From Cyanobacteria bacterium OH_CFB_184 (GTDB taxonomy: Bacteria; Cyanobacteriota; Vampirovibrionia; Gastranaerophilales; Gastranaerophilaceae): a stretch of 5,347 nucleotides of DNA. A program made the translations under genes and the position numbers. The stretch lies in contig JAEZOG010000044.1 in assembly GCA_023414155.1 (NCBI GenBank), forward strand, positions 1-5,347. The letters are read 5' to 3'. The notes under the pieces are model-generated. The model saw only the letters and a program-made list of their open reading frames with translations, searched no databases and was not told where the DNA came from. The stretch's first letter is position 1; the number at the start of each line of letters is the position of its first letter. Below, in pieces: positions 1 to 5,347 of the stretch.

Positions 1-4
1 CCAT

Positions 5-700
5 GTGGATAAATTCCAATCTCTTATTGAAGACCTAAAAAGACAGACTCTTGAATTCTATCCTGAAAAGCAGCTCACACTTCTTGACAACAAAGTGAAT
101 ACCATTAAAAAGATTGCTGCAAACAACCTGACAACAAGCCAAAATCTTAATGAGGCGTTTATTCTGTTTGCTCAATGGATAGATTCTACAGAAGGCACTT
201 TTGACAATTTAAAACAAAATATTGAAAACTTACAAACTCAATTGGAAAATATTCAACTACAAAATGTTGAAGTTTTAAATAACTCAACAAAGCCTGAAAT
301 AAACCAATTAAAATACTCTTTAACAGAGCTATCAGAAAAGTTTGAAGCGTTTTCTCAAGAGAATACCCAAAAAGCTGATATTATAGCTCAGCAAGTTTTA
401 ACAAAATATTCTCAGCAATTAAATACAATTTCTTCACTTGAAGACAAAATAGCGTCTCTTGAAGAAAAGCTAGCTTCTTTTGATGATAAATTAGATGCTA
501 TCGGATCAAAAGTTGAAAAAGGCGAAGAAAACTCTGAAACAAAAACTGTTCTTGATTTCATTGCTTCACAGGTTATTTCTGCTAATGAAAACTCGATAAA
601 TAATAAAGTTCTTAGCCAAAAAATAGATGTTATGGAACATCAAATGTCTAAGTTTGAAAAAAATATTGCTAAACTTATTTCTTACCTTGATGAAGATTAA
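5..700 (+). CDS. Hypothetical coiled-coil protein, possibly 5'-partial
   Basis: I do not recognise this protein. It is 231 residues long if it starts at the GTG at position 5, but the frame is open to the left edge (a CAT codon precedes the GTG), so the N-terminus may lie outside the window and no ribosome binding site can be judged. It is rich in Lys, Glu, Gln, Asn and Ser, with no Cys, signal peptide or obvious membrane segment, which suggests a soluble cytoplasmic or structural protein. Two stretches are heptad-like: residues about 66-93 (IENLQTQ, LENIQLQ) and about 143-170, where four 7-residue units follow each other (SSLEDKI, ASLEEKL, ASFDDKL, DAIGSKV). A less regular C-terminal segment, about 180-231, ends in LDED and is probably also helical. 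The gene is convergent with murQ and overlaps its stop by 4 bases. Composition resembles the neighbours, so I see no sign of recent transfer. That it is coding is fairly sure; its function is unknown. Confidence 0.75.
   Translation: MDKFQSLIEDLKRQTLEFYPEKQLTLLDNKVNTIKKIAANNLTTSQNLNEAFILFAQWIDSTEGTFDNLKQNIENLQTQLENIQLQNVEVLNNSTKPEINQLKYSLTELSEKFEAFSQENTQKADIIAQQVLTKYSQQLNTISSLEDKIASLEEKLASFDDKLDAIGSKVEKGEENSETKTVLDFIASQVISANENSINNKVLSQKIDVMEHQMSKFEKNIAKLISYLDED
431..514 (+). repeat. Four tandem degenerate 21-base units encoding heptads
   Basis: Inside the coiled-coil gene, four consecutive 7-codon units read SSLEDKI, ASLEEKL, ASFDDKL and DAIGSKV. Units 1-3 share the pattern [A/S]-S-[L/F]-[D/E]-[D/E]-K-[I/L]. 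Hydrophobic residues fall at the third and seventh positions of each unit, the a/d spacing of a coiled coil. The DNA copies are diverged, so this is an old duplication or selection for the heptad, not a fresh tandem repeat. Confidence 0.6.
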
Positions 701-714
701 TCTTGCTTATCAAG
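686..714. repeat. Inverted repeat over convergent stop codons
   Basis: An outer pair CTTGAT (686-691) and ATCAAG (709-714) flanks a perfect 12-base palindrome, AAGATTAATCTT (693-704). Its central TTAA (697-700) carries the stop codons of both convergent genes. As RNA it could fold on either strand into an imperfect stem with unequal internal bulges and a 4-base loop. On the + strand a run of five T lies about 10 bases beyond the stem; on the minus strand no T run follows. It could be a weak bidirectional terminator, but it is not a canonical intrinsic one and the palindrome may be chance in AT-rich coding DNA. Confidence 0.35.
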
Positions 715-1602
715 AGAATTAAATATTTTTCTTAAAACTCCGTTGTGCTTTTTCATCAAGTCATTTATTTGACCAGCGCTGAGGTTGTATTTCAATTTTA
801 AAACTGCTCGTTTTAGATCATAGTTTGTTAAAATCAATGCTTCTTTGGCGATTTCTTCATCTACTGAAGCAATCTGAGAAACAAATCTTACCGCACGGCT
901 TTTCAATTTGATATTAGTAGGCTTAACATCAATCATATAATTTTTATAGACCTTGCCCATTTTAACCATAGAAGCAGTTGTAAGCATATTTAAAACCATT
1001 TTTTGAGCGGTTCCTGCCTTCATCCTTGTTGAACCTGTAATAATTTCAGCTCCTGTTTGTACGCAGATAAAACAATCCGCATAGTCTTTTATTTTAGCTT
1101 CAGGGTTAGAAGTAACTGCAATGGTTGAAGCGCCTATTTGTTTCGATAATTTTTCTATATCAATTACATAATTAGCATTTCCACTTGCAGAAATAACAAC
1201 AACTGCATCATTTTTTGATATGTTCATTTTTTCAAAGTCTTTTTGAGCCATATCAAAGCTGTCTTCAGCTCCTTCAATTGCATTTCTTAACGCGCTATCT
1301 CCACCAGCTATAATGCCTTGAACCATTTGTGGGTCGGTATTAAAAGTCGGCGGACACTCTGAAGCATCAAGAACACCAAGTCTTCCGCTTGTCCCAGCCC
1401 CAAAATACAAAAGCCTGCCTCCTTTAATAAAACTTTCGTTAATTAAATCAACTGCTTTAGCAATCTCAGGAAGCACTTTCTGGACCTCTAGAGCAACTTT
1501 TATGTCTTCTTGATTGATAAGCTCTACAATCCCAATAGTGTCTTTTAAATCGATGTCTGTAGTGTTTCTGTTTATGTTTTCTGAAGGAACAAAATCTTTC
1601 AC
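697..1602 (-). CDS. murQ: N-acetylmuramic acid 6-phosphate etherase MurQ
   Basis: MurQ cleaves the D-lactyl ether of MurNAc 6-phosphate to give GlcNAc 6-phosphate and D-lactate, a cytoplasmic step in recycling or scavenging of peptidoglycan sugar. The protein is 301 residues, the normal family length, and is a SIS-type sugar-phosphate isomerase fold. Visible landmarks are TTDIDL near residue 14, the phosphosugar loop GAGTSGRLGVLDASECPPTF (68-87), EGAEDS (110-115), the second SIS region SASGN, and TGSTRMKAGTAQKMVLNML. Glu82 and Glu113 line up with the catalytic Glu83 and Glu114 of the E. coli enzyme, so it should be active. The start is GTG, chosen because AAGG sits 8 bases upstream and the N-terminal motif begins right after it. 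It is the last gene of the ksgA-ispE-murQ unit. No MurNAc transporter, kinase or murR regulator is in the window, so recycling versus uptake cannot be told apart. Confidence 0.96.
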   Translation of the reverse strand: MKDFVPSENINRNTTDIDLKDTIGIVELINQEDIKVALEVQKVLPEIAKAVDLINESFIKGGRLLYFGAGTSGRLGVLDASECPPTFNTDPQMVQGIIAGGDSALRNAIEGAEDSFDMAQKDFEKMNISKNDAVVVISASGNANYVIDIEKLSKQIGASTIAVTSNPEAKIKDYADCFICVQTGAEIITGSTRMKAGTAQKMVLNMLTTASMVKMGKVYKNYMIDVKPTNIKLKSRAVRFVSQIASVDEEIAKEALILTNYDLKRAVLKLKYNLSAGQINDLMKKHNGVLRKIFNSLDKQD

Positions 1603-1610
1603 TTTAAAAA

Positions 1611-1614
1611 CCTT
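1611..1614 (-). promoter_or_regulatory. Ribosome binding site of murQ
   Basis: On the minus strand AAGG follows directly after the ispE stop codon and lies 8 bases before the GTG start of murQ. The whole ispE-murQ gap is only 12 bases (1603-1614). This site supports the GTG start and suggests that murQ is translated from a message shared with ispE. Confidence 0.6.
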
Positions 1615-2466
1615 TTAAATTAAAGTAACCCCGAACGGAACGCTTTTTAGATTTTCTATTATATCAAATTTTTCTCTATCAAAGTCTGATGCAACTTTTT
1701 TATCTAGCACAAAAAATGTTGGGCCACTGCCAGACATCATTGCTTCAGGCAACTTATTTTTAATCTCGATAAGAGCTTTATAATCATTAATTACAGCGAT
1801 TTCTAAACTATTATACAAAAGATTTTTATCAAAATCATCGTTTAACAACAACTGTTTCAGCCTACCTGTAGCGTCAGGATTTGATTTATCTTGCAAAAGT
1901 GAAAACTTGGTATAGGCTTCTTTTGCAGAAATTCCGAACGATTTTGGTTTTATCAAAGACAAATCAAACGCAGCTGAAGGTAACGGCTCTATGATTTCGC
2001 CTCTAGAAGTGCAGACAGCACAGCCGCCTTTAAGGCAAAAGTTTAAATCAGAACCTAAACTTGCGCAAAGTTCATTTATTTTTTCATCCGATAAAACATT
2101 ATTAAAAAGAGAATTCAAGCCGACAAAAGCTGCAGCAGCATCAGTACTTCCGCCAGCAAGCCCCGCCGCTATTAAGATATTTTTTTCTATATAAATATCA
2201 ACAGATACGTTGTTTATGTTTGCAAAGTCTAAAAATTTAACGGCTGCTTTATAAATAAGATTAGAACTGTCATACGGAATATCAGGAGAATTACCGCTGA
2301 GAGTTATTTCTCTTTTTGAAGACTCTTTAACCTTGATCGTCAAGTAATCATAAAGGCTGATTGCCTGCATGATACTTTGAATATTATGAAATCCATCTTC
2401 TCTTTTGTCTAAGACTTCTAAAGTAAGATTAATTTTTGCAGGTGCTTGAACTTTTACTTCTCTCAT
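1615..2466 (-). CDS. ispE: 4-diphosphocytidyl-2-C-methyl-D-erythritol kinase IspE
   Basis: IspE phosphorylates the 2-hydroxyl of CDP-methylerythritol with ATP, the fourth step of the MEP pathway to isopentenyl and dimethylallyl diphosphate, in the cytoplasm. At 283 residues it has normal length. It is a GHMP kinase: the N-terminal PAKINLTLEV places Lys11 at the conserved active-site lysine, the glycine-rich ATP loop is AAGLAGGSTDAAAA (100-113), Asp140 in LGSDLNF is the expected catalytic aspartate, and MSGSGPTFF (244-252) is the C-terminal GHMP motif. The usual Pro two residues after the catalytic Asp (GSDxPF) is Asn142 here. The ATG overlaps the ksgA stop in an ATGA arrangement with no strong Shine-Dalgarno, so translation is probably coupled to ksgA. 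Its presence implies that isoprenoids are made by the MEP route. Confidence 0.97.
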   Translation of the reverse strand: MREVKVQAPAKINLTLEVLDKREDGFHNIQSIMQAISLYDYLTIKVKESSKREITLSGNSPDIPYDSSNLIYKAAVKFLDFANINNVSVDIYIEKNILIAAGLAGGSTDAAAAFVGLNSLFNNVLSDEKINELCASLGSDLNFCLKGGCAVCTSRGEIIEPLPSAAFDLSLIKPKSFGISAKEAYTKFSLLQDKSNPDATGRLKQLLLNDDFDKNLLYNSLEIAVINDYKALIEIKNKLPEAMMSGSGPTFFVLDKKVASDFDREKFDIIENLKSVPFGVTLI

Positions 2467-3299
2467 AAATTTTCTTTCAGCTTTTCTGATAATTGCCCGA
2501 TAAGTTCAACAGAAAAAACTTCTCCTCTAAGATTTTCACTAAGGTCTAAGTCTTGAAGGGTCTTTTCAACTGCAGGTTTTGCAAACCCGGCATTTATAAG
2601 TGAGTTTTTAATATTTTTTCTTCTTGTTGCAAAGCATGCCTTAACTACTTTTTTAAAGAAAGAATAATTATCTAATTTTAGCAACGGTTCTTTTCTTATA
2701 TCCAACCTCAAAATAGCTGAATCTACTTTTGGAGAAGGGAAAAACGATCTTGAACCCACTTTCCTTACCATCTGAACATCAGCCCAAAATTGAGAAAGTA
2801 TAGATAGCTGGCCATATTCTTTAAATGGGGATTTTTCAGTTGCAAGCATCCTCTTAGCGACTTCATACTGAACCATAAGCGTAACCTGACTTATACTATT
2901 TCTATTTTTGTTCTCTAACTGATCGACCTCACCTAAAAGATGAGCGAGGATAGGCGTTGTAATATAATAAGGAATGTTAGCTACAACCTTTAAATCCGTG
3001 CCAAACTGAGACAAGTCCATCTTTAATATATCATTGTGAATAAGCTCTAGATTATCAGCATCAAGCTTTTGAAGCTGCTCTATCATATCTTCATCCAGCT
3101 CAATTGCAATTACCTTTTTGGCAAGCTGAACAAGCCTTTCAGTAACAAAACCCAATCCGGGTCCTATTTCAATGACAGTATCATTTTGTGTTATACTAGA
3201 AGCATCAAGAATCGCATCGATACAGGATTCATCTATCAGAAAATTCTGTCCCAAACGCTTTTTTGCTCTAAATTGTTTTGCTCTATTGATGTAGTTCAT
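2463..3299 (-). CDS. ksgA: 16S rRNA (adenine1518/1519-N6)-dimethyltransferase KsgA/RsmA
   Basis: KsgA uses S-adenosylmethionine to dimethylate two adjacent adenines in the 3'-terminal hairpin of 16S rRNA late in small-subunit assembly. Loss of this activity gives kasugamycin resistance in other bacteria. The protein is 278 residues, typical for the family. In order: KKRLGQNFL (13-21), the SAM-binding motif VIEIGPGLGFVT (42-53), the acidic AIELDE (65-70), HND with Asp90, the catalytic NIPYYITTPI (108-117), FFPSPKVDSAILRL (187-199), and the RNA-binding CFATRRKNIKNSL (222-234). A few extra residues (about 124-136, LENKNRNS) sit between the catalytic motif and MVQYEV compared with E. coli. The ATG at 3299-3297 has only a weak upstream AAG. 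The gene heads the minus-strand unit and is divergent from gshA. A mitochondrial TFB or Erm-type enzyme is the only near alternative; the motifs favour KsgA. Confidence 0.97.
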   Translation of the reverse strand: MNYINRAKQFRAKKRLGQNFLIDESCIDAILDASSITQNDTVIEIGPGLGFVTERLVQLAKKVIAIELDEDMIEQLQKLDADNLELIHNDILKMDLSQFGTDLKVVANIPYYITTPILAHLLGEVDQLENKNRNSISQVTLMVQYEVAKRMLATEKSPFKEYGQLSILSQFWADVQMVRKVGSRSFFPSPKVDSAILRLDIRKEPLLKLDNYSFFKKVVKACFATRRKNIKNSLINAGFAKPAVEKTLQDLDLSENLRGEVFSVELIGQLSEKLKENL

Positions 3300-3314
3300 A
3301 TGTAATCTTATAAT
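3286..3314 (+). promoter_or_regulatory. Sigma-70-type promoter for gshA
   Basis: On the + strand TTGATG (3286-3291) is a 4/6 match to the -35 consensus. After exactly 17 bases comes a perfect TATAAT -10 box (3309-3314). Transcription would start near 3321 and leave a leader of about 44 bases before the first gshA ATG. The -35 box lies inside the first codons of the oppositely oriented ksgA. No operator or riboswitch-like structure is apparent in the leader. Confidence 0.6.
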
Positions 3315-3364
3315 AATACAAACAGGTAAATGTTTTAATAGGCAAAATCTGATAACGTTGATTT
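3300..3364. promoter_or_regulatory. Divergent ksgA/gshA intergenic region
   Basis: This 65-base AT-rich spacer separates the divergent starts of ksgA (-) and gshA (+). It holds the -10 box and leader of gshA. It must also contain the ksgA promoter unless transcription enters from elsewhere. On the minus strand TATTAT (3318-3313) and TATAAG (3312-3307) are possible -10 boxes, but neither has a convincing -35 at the right distance, so I do not assign a ksgA promoter. The two promoters probably overlap physically. Confidence 0.5.
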
Positions 3365-4708
3365 ATGAATATGATGAAATTAAAAGAGAATATAATTTTA
3401 ACCAAAAAAGATTTGATTGAAGTTTTTGAAAAAGGATATAAGAACCAAACAGATTTTAAAATCGGACTTGAATACGAAAGAATTTTAGTAGACAAAAATA
3501 ACTTTTCTACTGTTCCTTATTATGGGGAAAAAGGCATCTACAGGCTCTTAAGACAAATAGCCTTCAAAGATGAATGGTCCTACATAACAGAATTTGATCA
3601 AGTTACAGGCTTAAAAAAAGGACAAAACACAATAACACTAGAACCCGGTGGTCAGTTTGAACTAAGCCTTTCTCCTAAAAAAACAATAGCAGAATGCAAA
3701 TTCGAAATTGAAAAATTAGACAATAAAATCAAACCTCTGCTTGATAGTCTTGATATTCAATTTATAAACAGCGGGGTTTCACCTTTAACCTCAAAAGAAA
3801 ATATCGATTTTATTCCTAAAAAAAGATACGCTGTCATGGCAAAAAATCTGCCTGGCAAATTCTACGAAAACATGATGAAAGAAACTGCAGGAATTCAAAC
3901 AAGCATTGATTTTTCAAGTGAAGAAGACGCGATTATAAAGCTAAGACTAGCTATAAAACTATCACCAATTATGACAGCAATGTTTGCAAATTCGCCTGTC
4001 TATCAAGGCAAACTTTCAGGCTATAAAAGCCATAGAGCCTTAAGCTGGCTGCACACTGACAACAACAGATGCGGGCTTATAGATAAAAAACTTTTCGATA
4101 GCAACGGAAATTATTCTTTTGGCGACTATGTAGATGCCGTTTTAGAGACCCCGATGTTATTTATTGTCAGAAACAAAAAGATCATTGAGATAAACCAAAA
4201 AATAACTTTTAAAAATTTCTTGAATAATGGATTTGGAGAATACATAGCCTCTATGGAAGATTTTTTACTACATTGCAACCTATTCTTCCCGGAAGCAAGA
4301 CTCAACAACTACATCGAAATAAGAAACCATGACTGCCAAAAAGGGGATCTAAAATACTCTATTCCTGCAGTATACAAAGGCTTATTTTTGACAAAACAAT
4401 CTATAAATGAGGCAAACAAACTTTTAAAAGACATTTCATTTGAAGAATTTGAAACAGCAAGACAAAAAGTTCCAAGACATGCTTTAGCTGCAAATTTGGG
4501 CAAATACAAAATCTCTGAAATAGCAAAAGAGATATTAAAAATCGCACACTCTTCATTAAACAGAGAAGGTAAAAACGAACAAAAATTCCTAGAACCAATA
4601 ATGGAACTTACAAATGAAGAAAAATGCCCAGCAGACATTATAATACAAAACTGGCACTCAGTATGGAACGCCAGCTTTGAAAAATTTATTTCTCACGTAA
4701 GTGAATAA
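3365..4708 (+). CDS. gshA: Glutamate-cysteine ligase, plant/cyanobacterial GCS2 type
   Basis: This is probably the cytoplasmic ATP-dependent ligase that joins glutamate and cysteine to gamma-glutamylcysteine, the first step of glutathione synthesis. The 447 residues match the plant/alphaproteobacterial-type GCS2 family, not the E. coli GshA type. Landmarks are GLEYE (34-38, the acidic substrate/metal motif), TLEPGGQFELS (91-101), RYAVMAKNLP (154-163), IQTSIDFSSEEDAIIKLRLA (177-196), FANSPVYQGKLSGYKSHR (207-224) and PEARLNNYIEIRNHD (309-323), all in family order. In-frame stops at 3350, 3353 and 3359 mean the start cannot lie upstream of 3365. ATGs at 3365, 3371 and 3374 are possible and none has a clear Shine-Dalgarno. 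It is monocistronic in the window: divergent from ksgA, convergent with clpX, with no gshB beside it. Related gamma-glutamyl ligases such as EgtA are an alternative, but the close plant-type motif match favours GshA. Confidence 0.9.
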   Translation: MNMMKLKENIILTKKDLIEVFEKGYKNQTDFKIGLEYERILVDKNNFSTVPYYGEKGIYRLLRQIAFKDEWSYITEFDQVTGLKKGQNTITLEPGGQFELSLSPKKTIAECKFEIEKLDNKIKPLLDSLDIQFINSGVSPLTSKENIDFIPKKRYAVMAKNLPGKFYENMMKETAGIQTSIDFSSEEDAIIKLRLAIKLSPIMTAMFANSPVYQGKLSGYKSHRALSWLHTDNNRCGLIDKKLFDSNGNYSFGDYVDAVLETPMLFIVRNKKIIEINQKITFKNFLNNGFGEYIASMEDFLLHCNLFFPEARLNNYIEIRNHDCQKGDLKYSIPAVYKGLFLTKQSINEANKLLKDISFEEFETARQKVPRHALAANLGKYKISEIAKEILKIAHSSLNREGKNEQKFLEPIMELTNEEKCPADIIIQNWHSVWNASFEKFISHVSE

Positions 4709-4709
4709 T

Positions 4710-5347
4710 TTATGCTATTTCTTCTTTTGCATCGATAGTCTCTGGTTCAGTTTTACTATCTTCTTTTTTTCTTGGAAGTTTAATTAGTTCAGCAACATTA
4801 TGGCGCTTTTTGACCATTTCAGATGTCACAACAAACTCTTTTAAGTCTTCTTGAGAAGGAATTTCATACATAATATCAAGCATGATTTCTTCAACAATCG
4901 AACGTAGTGCTCTTGCTCCGGTCTTGCGCTTCAATGCTTCAGAAGCAATTATATCTACAGCTTCAGGCTCAAACTTAAGCTCTACACCGTCCATGTCTAA
5001 CAAACATTGATACTGTTTTAACAAGGCATTTTTTGGCTTAGTAAAGATAACCTTCAATGTTTCTTCATCCAATGGATCAAGAACAGCATATATTGGAACC
5101 CTACCGATGAATTCAGGTATTAAACCGAATTTCAATAGATCCTCAGGTTGAAGTTTTTTAAGCATTTTAGCTGCTTCTAGTTCTTTTTCAGCCTGAGTTT
5201 TTGGTTTAACAGAACCAAATCCCATAGAGGTACCTTCACCAGCTCTTCTTTCAACCATTTTTTCAAGACCAACAAAAGCTCCACCAACAATAAATAAAAT
5301 GTTGCTTGTATCGATTTGAATAAATTCCTGATGAGGATGTTTTCTTC
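4710..5347 (-). CDS. clpX: ATP-dependent Clp protease ATP-binding subunit ClpX (C-terminal part)
   Basis: ClpX is the AAA+ hexameric unfoldase that recognises, unfolds and feeds proteins into ClpP. Only the C-terminal 212 codons are present; the frame runs off the right edge, so the zinc-binding domain and the Walker A and B motifs lie outside. Visible, from the edge inwards, are the [19 protein letters not shown] segment (including the RKH pore loop), GGAFVGLEK, the ClpP-docking loop with MGF at 5217-5225 where IGF is usual, [10 protein letters not shown] with the arginine finger, and the sensor-2 motif [12 protein letters not shown]. An internal ATG at 5258 is not the start, because the conserved sequence continues upstream of it. 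The tail is charged (about [19 protein letters not shown]) and poorly conserved. The stop lies one base from the gshA stop on the other strand, so no separate terminator fits between them. Confidence 0.96.
   Translation of the reverse strand, partial: RKHPHQEFIQIDTSNILFIVGGAFVGLEKMVERRAGEGTSMGFGSVKPKTQAEKELEAAKMLKKLQPEDLLKFGLIPEFIGRVPIYAVLDPLDEETLKVIFTKPKNALLKQYQCLLDMDGVELKFEPEAVDIIASEALKRKTGARALRSIVEEIMLDIMYEIPSQEDLKEFVVTSEMVKKRHNVAELIKLPRKKEDSKTEPETIDAKEEIA

Noticed and set aside
1991..2194. 67-codon open frame on the + strand
   Set aside because: It lies fully antisense within ispE, over the well-conserved ATP loop and catalytic region, and its translation shows no family features.
3069..3305. 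78-codon open frame on the + strand
   Set aside because: It is antisense to the N-terminal half of ksgA, where the SAM-binding motifs explain the sequence.
3330..3338. Two-codon upstream ORF (ATG TTT TAA) in the gshA leader, preceded by AGG
   Set aside because: The AGG is only 3 bases from the ATG, too close for a normal ribosome binding site, and so short a frame is expected by chance.
3283..3495. 70-codon open frame on the minus strand across the ksgA/gshA spacer
   Set aside because: It overlaps the conserved start of gshA on the other strand and the ksgA start in another frame. The peptide is low-complexity hydrophobic and aromatic, as expected from the complement of AT-rich coding DNA.
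4126..4638. Three open frames on the minus strand (60, 109 and 65 codons)
   Set aside because: All lie antisense inside gshA, whose own frame is conserved throughout this region.
4693..4704. Small hairpin TCAC-GTAA-GTGA near the end of gshA as a terminator
   Set aside because: The stem is only 4 bp, has no following T run, and lies inside the gshA coding region.
1..5347. A mobile element, defence system, CRISPR array or RNA gene
   Set aside because: I found no transposase or integrase motifs, direct-repeat spacer arrays, long terminal inverted repeats, or rRNA/tRNA sequence. The whole window is accounted for by ordinary chromosomal genes and one unknown coiled-coil gene.

Overview
The window is AT-rich bacterial chromosome, almost entirely coding, with short or overlapping gene junctions. 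It contains five recognisable core-metabolism or housekeeping genes and one unrecognised coiled-coil gene. No mobile element, CRISPR array, tRNA or rRNA is visible. The lineage is an inference. The plant/cyanobacterial-type glutamate-cysteine ligase, the ksgA-ispE adjacency (also seen in cyanobacteria) and the AT-rich, compact style fit a non-photosynthetic relative of Cyanobacteria (Melainabacteria/Gastranaerophilales-like). Nothing here proves it.

Layout, left to right. Bases 5-700 (+) encode a coiled-coil protein of unknown function whose frame is open at the left edge. It meets murQ tail to tail, with a 4-base overlap of the stop codons inside a 12-base palindrome. Bases 697-3299 (-) form a compact unit transcribed as ksgA (rsmA) - ispE - murQ. 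ksgA and ispE overlap by ATGA, and 12 bases with a Shine-Dalgarno-like AAGG separate ispE from murQ. A 65-base divergent spacer (3300-3364) follows. Together with the first codons of ksgA it holds a good sigma-70-type promoter for the + strand gene gshA (3365-4708). gshA is followed, one base away and on the opposite strand, by the 3' part of clpX (4710 to the right edge).

Functionally, KsgA methylates 16S rRNA late in small-subunit maturation. IspE catalyses the ATP-dependent kinase step of the non-mevalonate (MEP) isoprenoid pathway. MurQ cleaves the lactyl ether of N-acetylmuramic acid 6-phosphate in cell-wall sugar recycling or scavenging. GshA makes gamma-glutamylcysteine, the first step to glutathione. 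ClpX is the ATPase/unfoldase partner of ClpP. The three minus-strand genes are probably co-transcribed, but they belong to different pathways. The only real unknown is the coiled-coil gene. I see no convincing new multi-gene system in this window.
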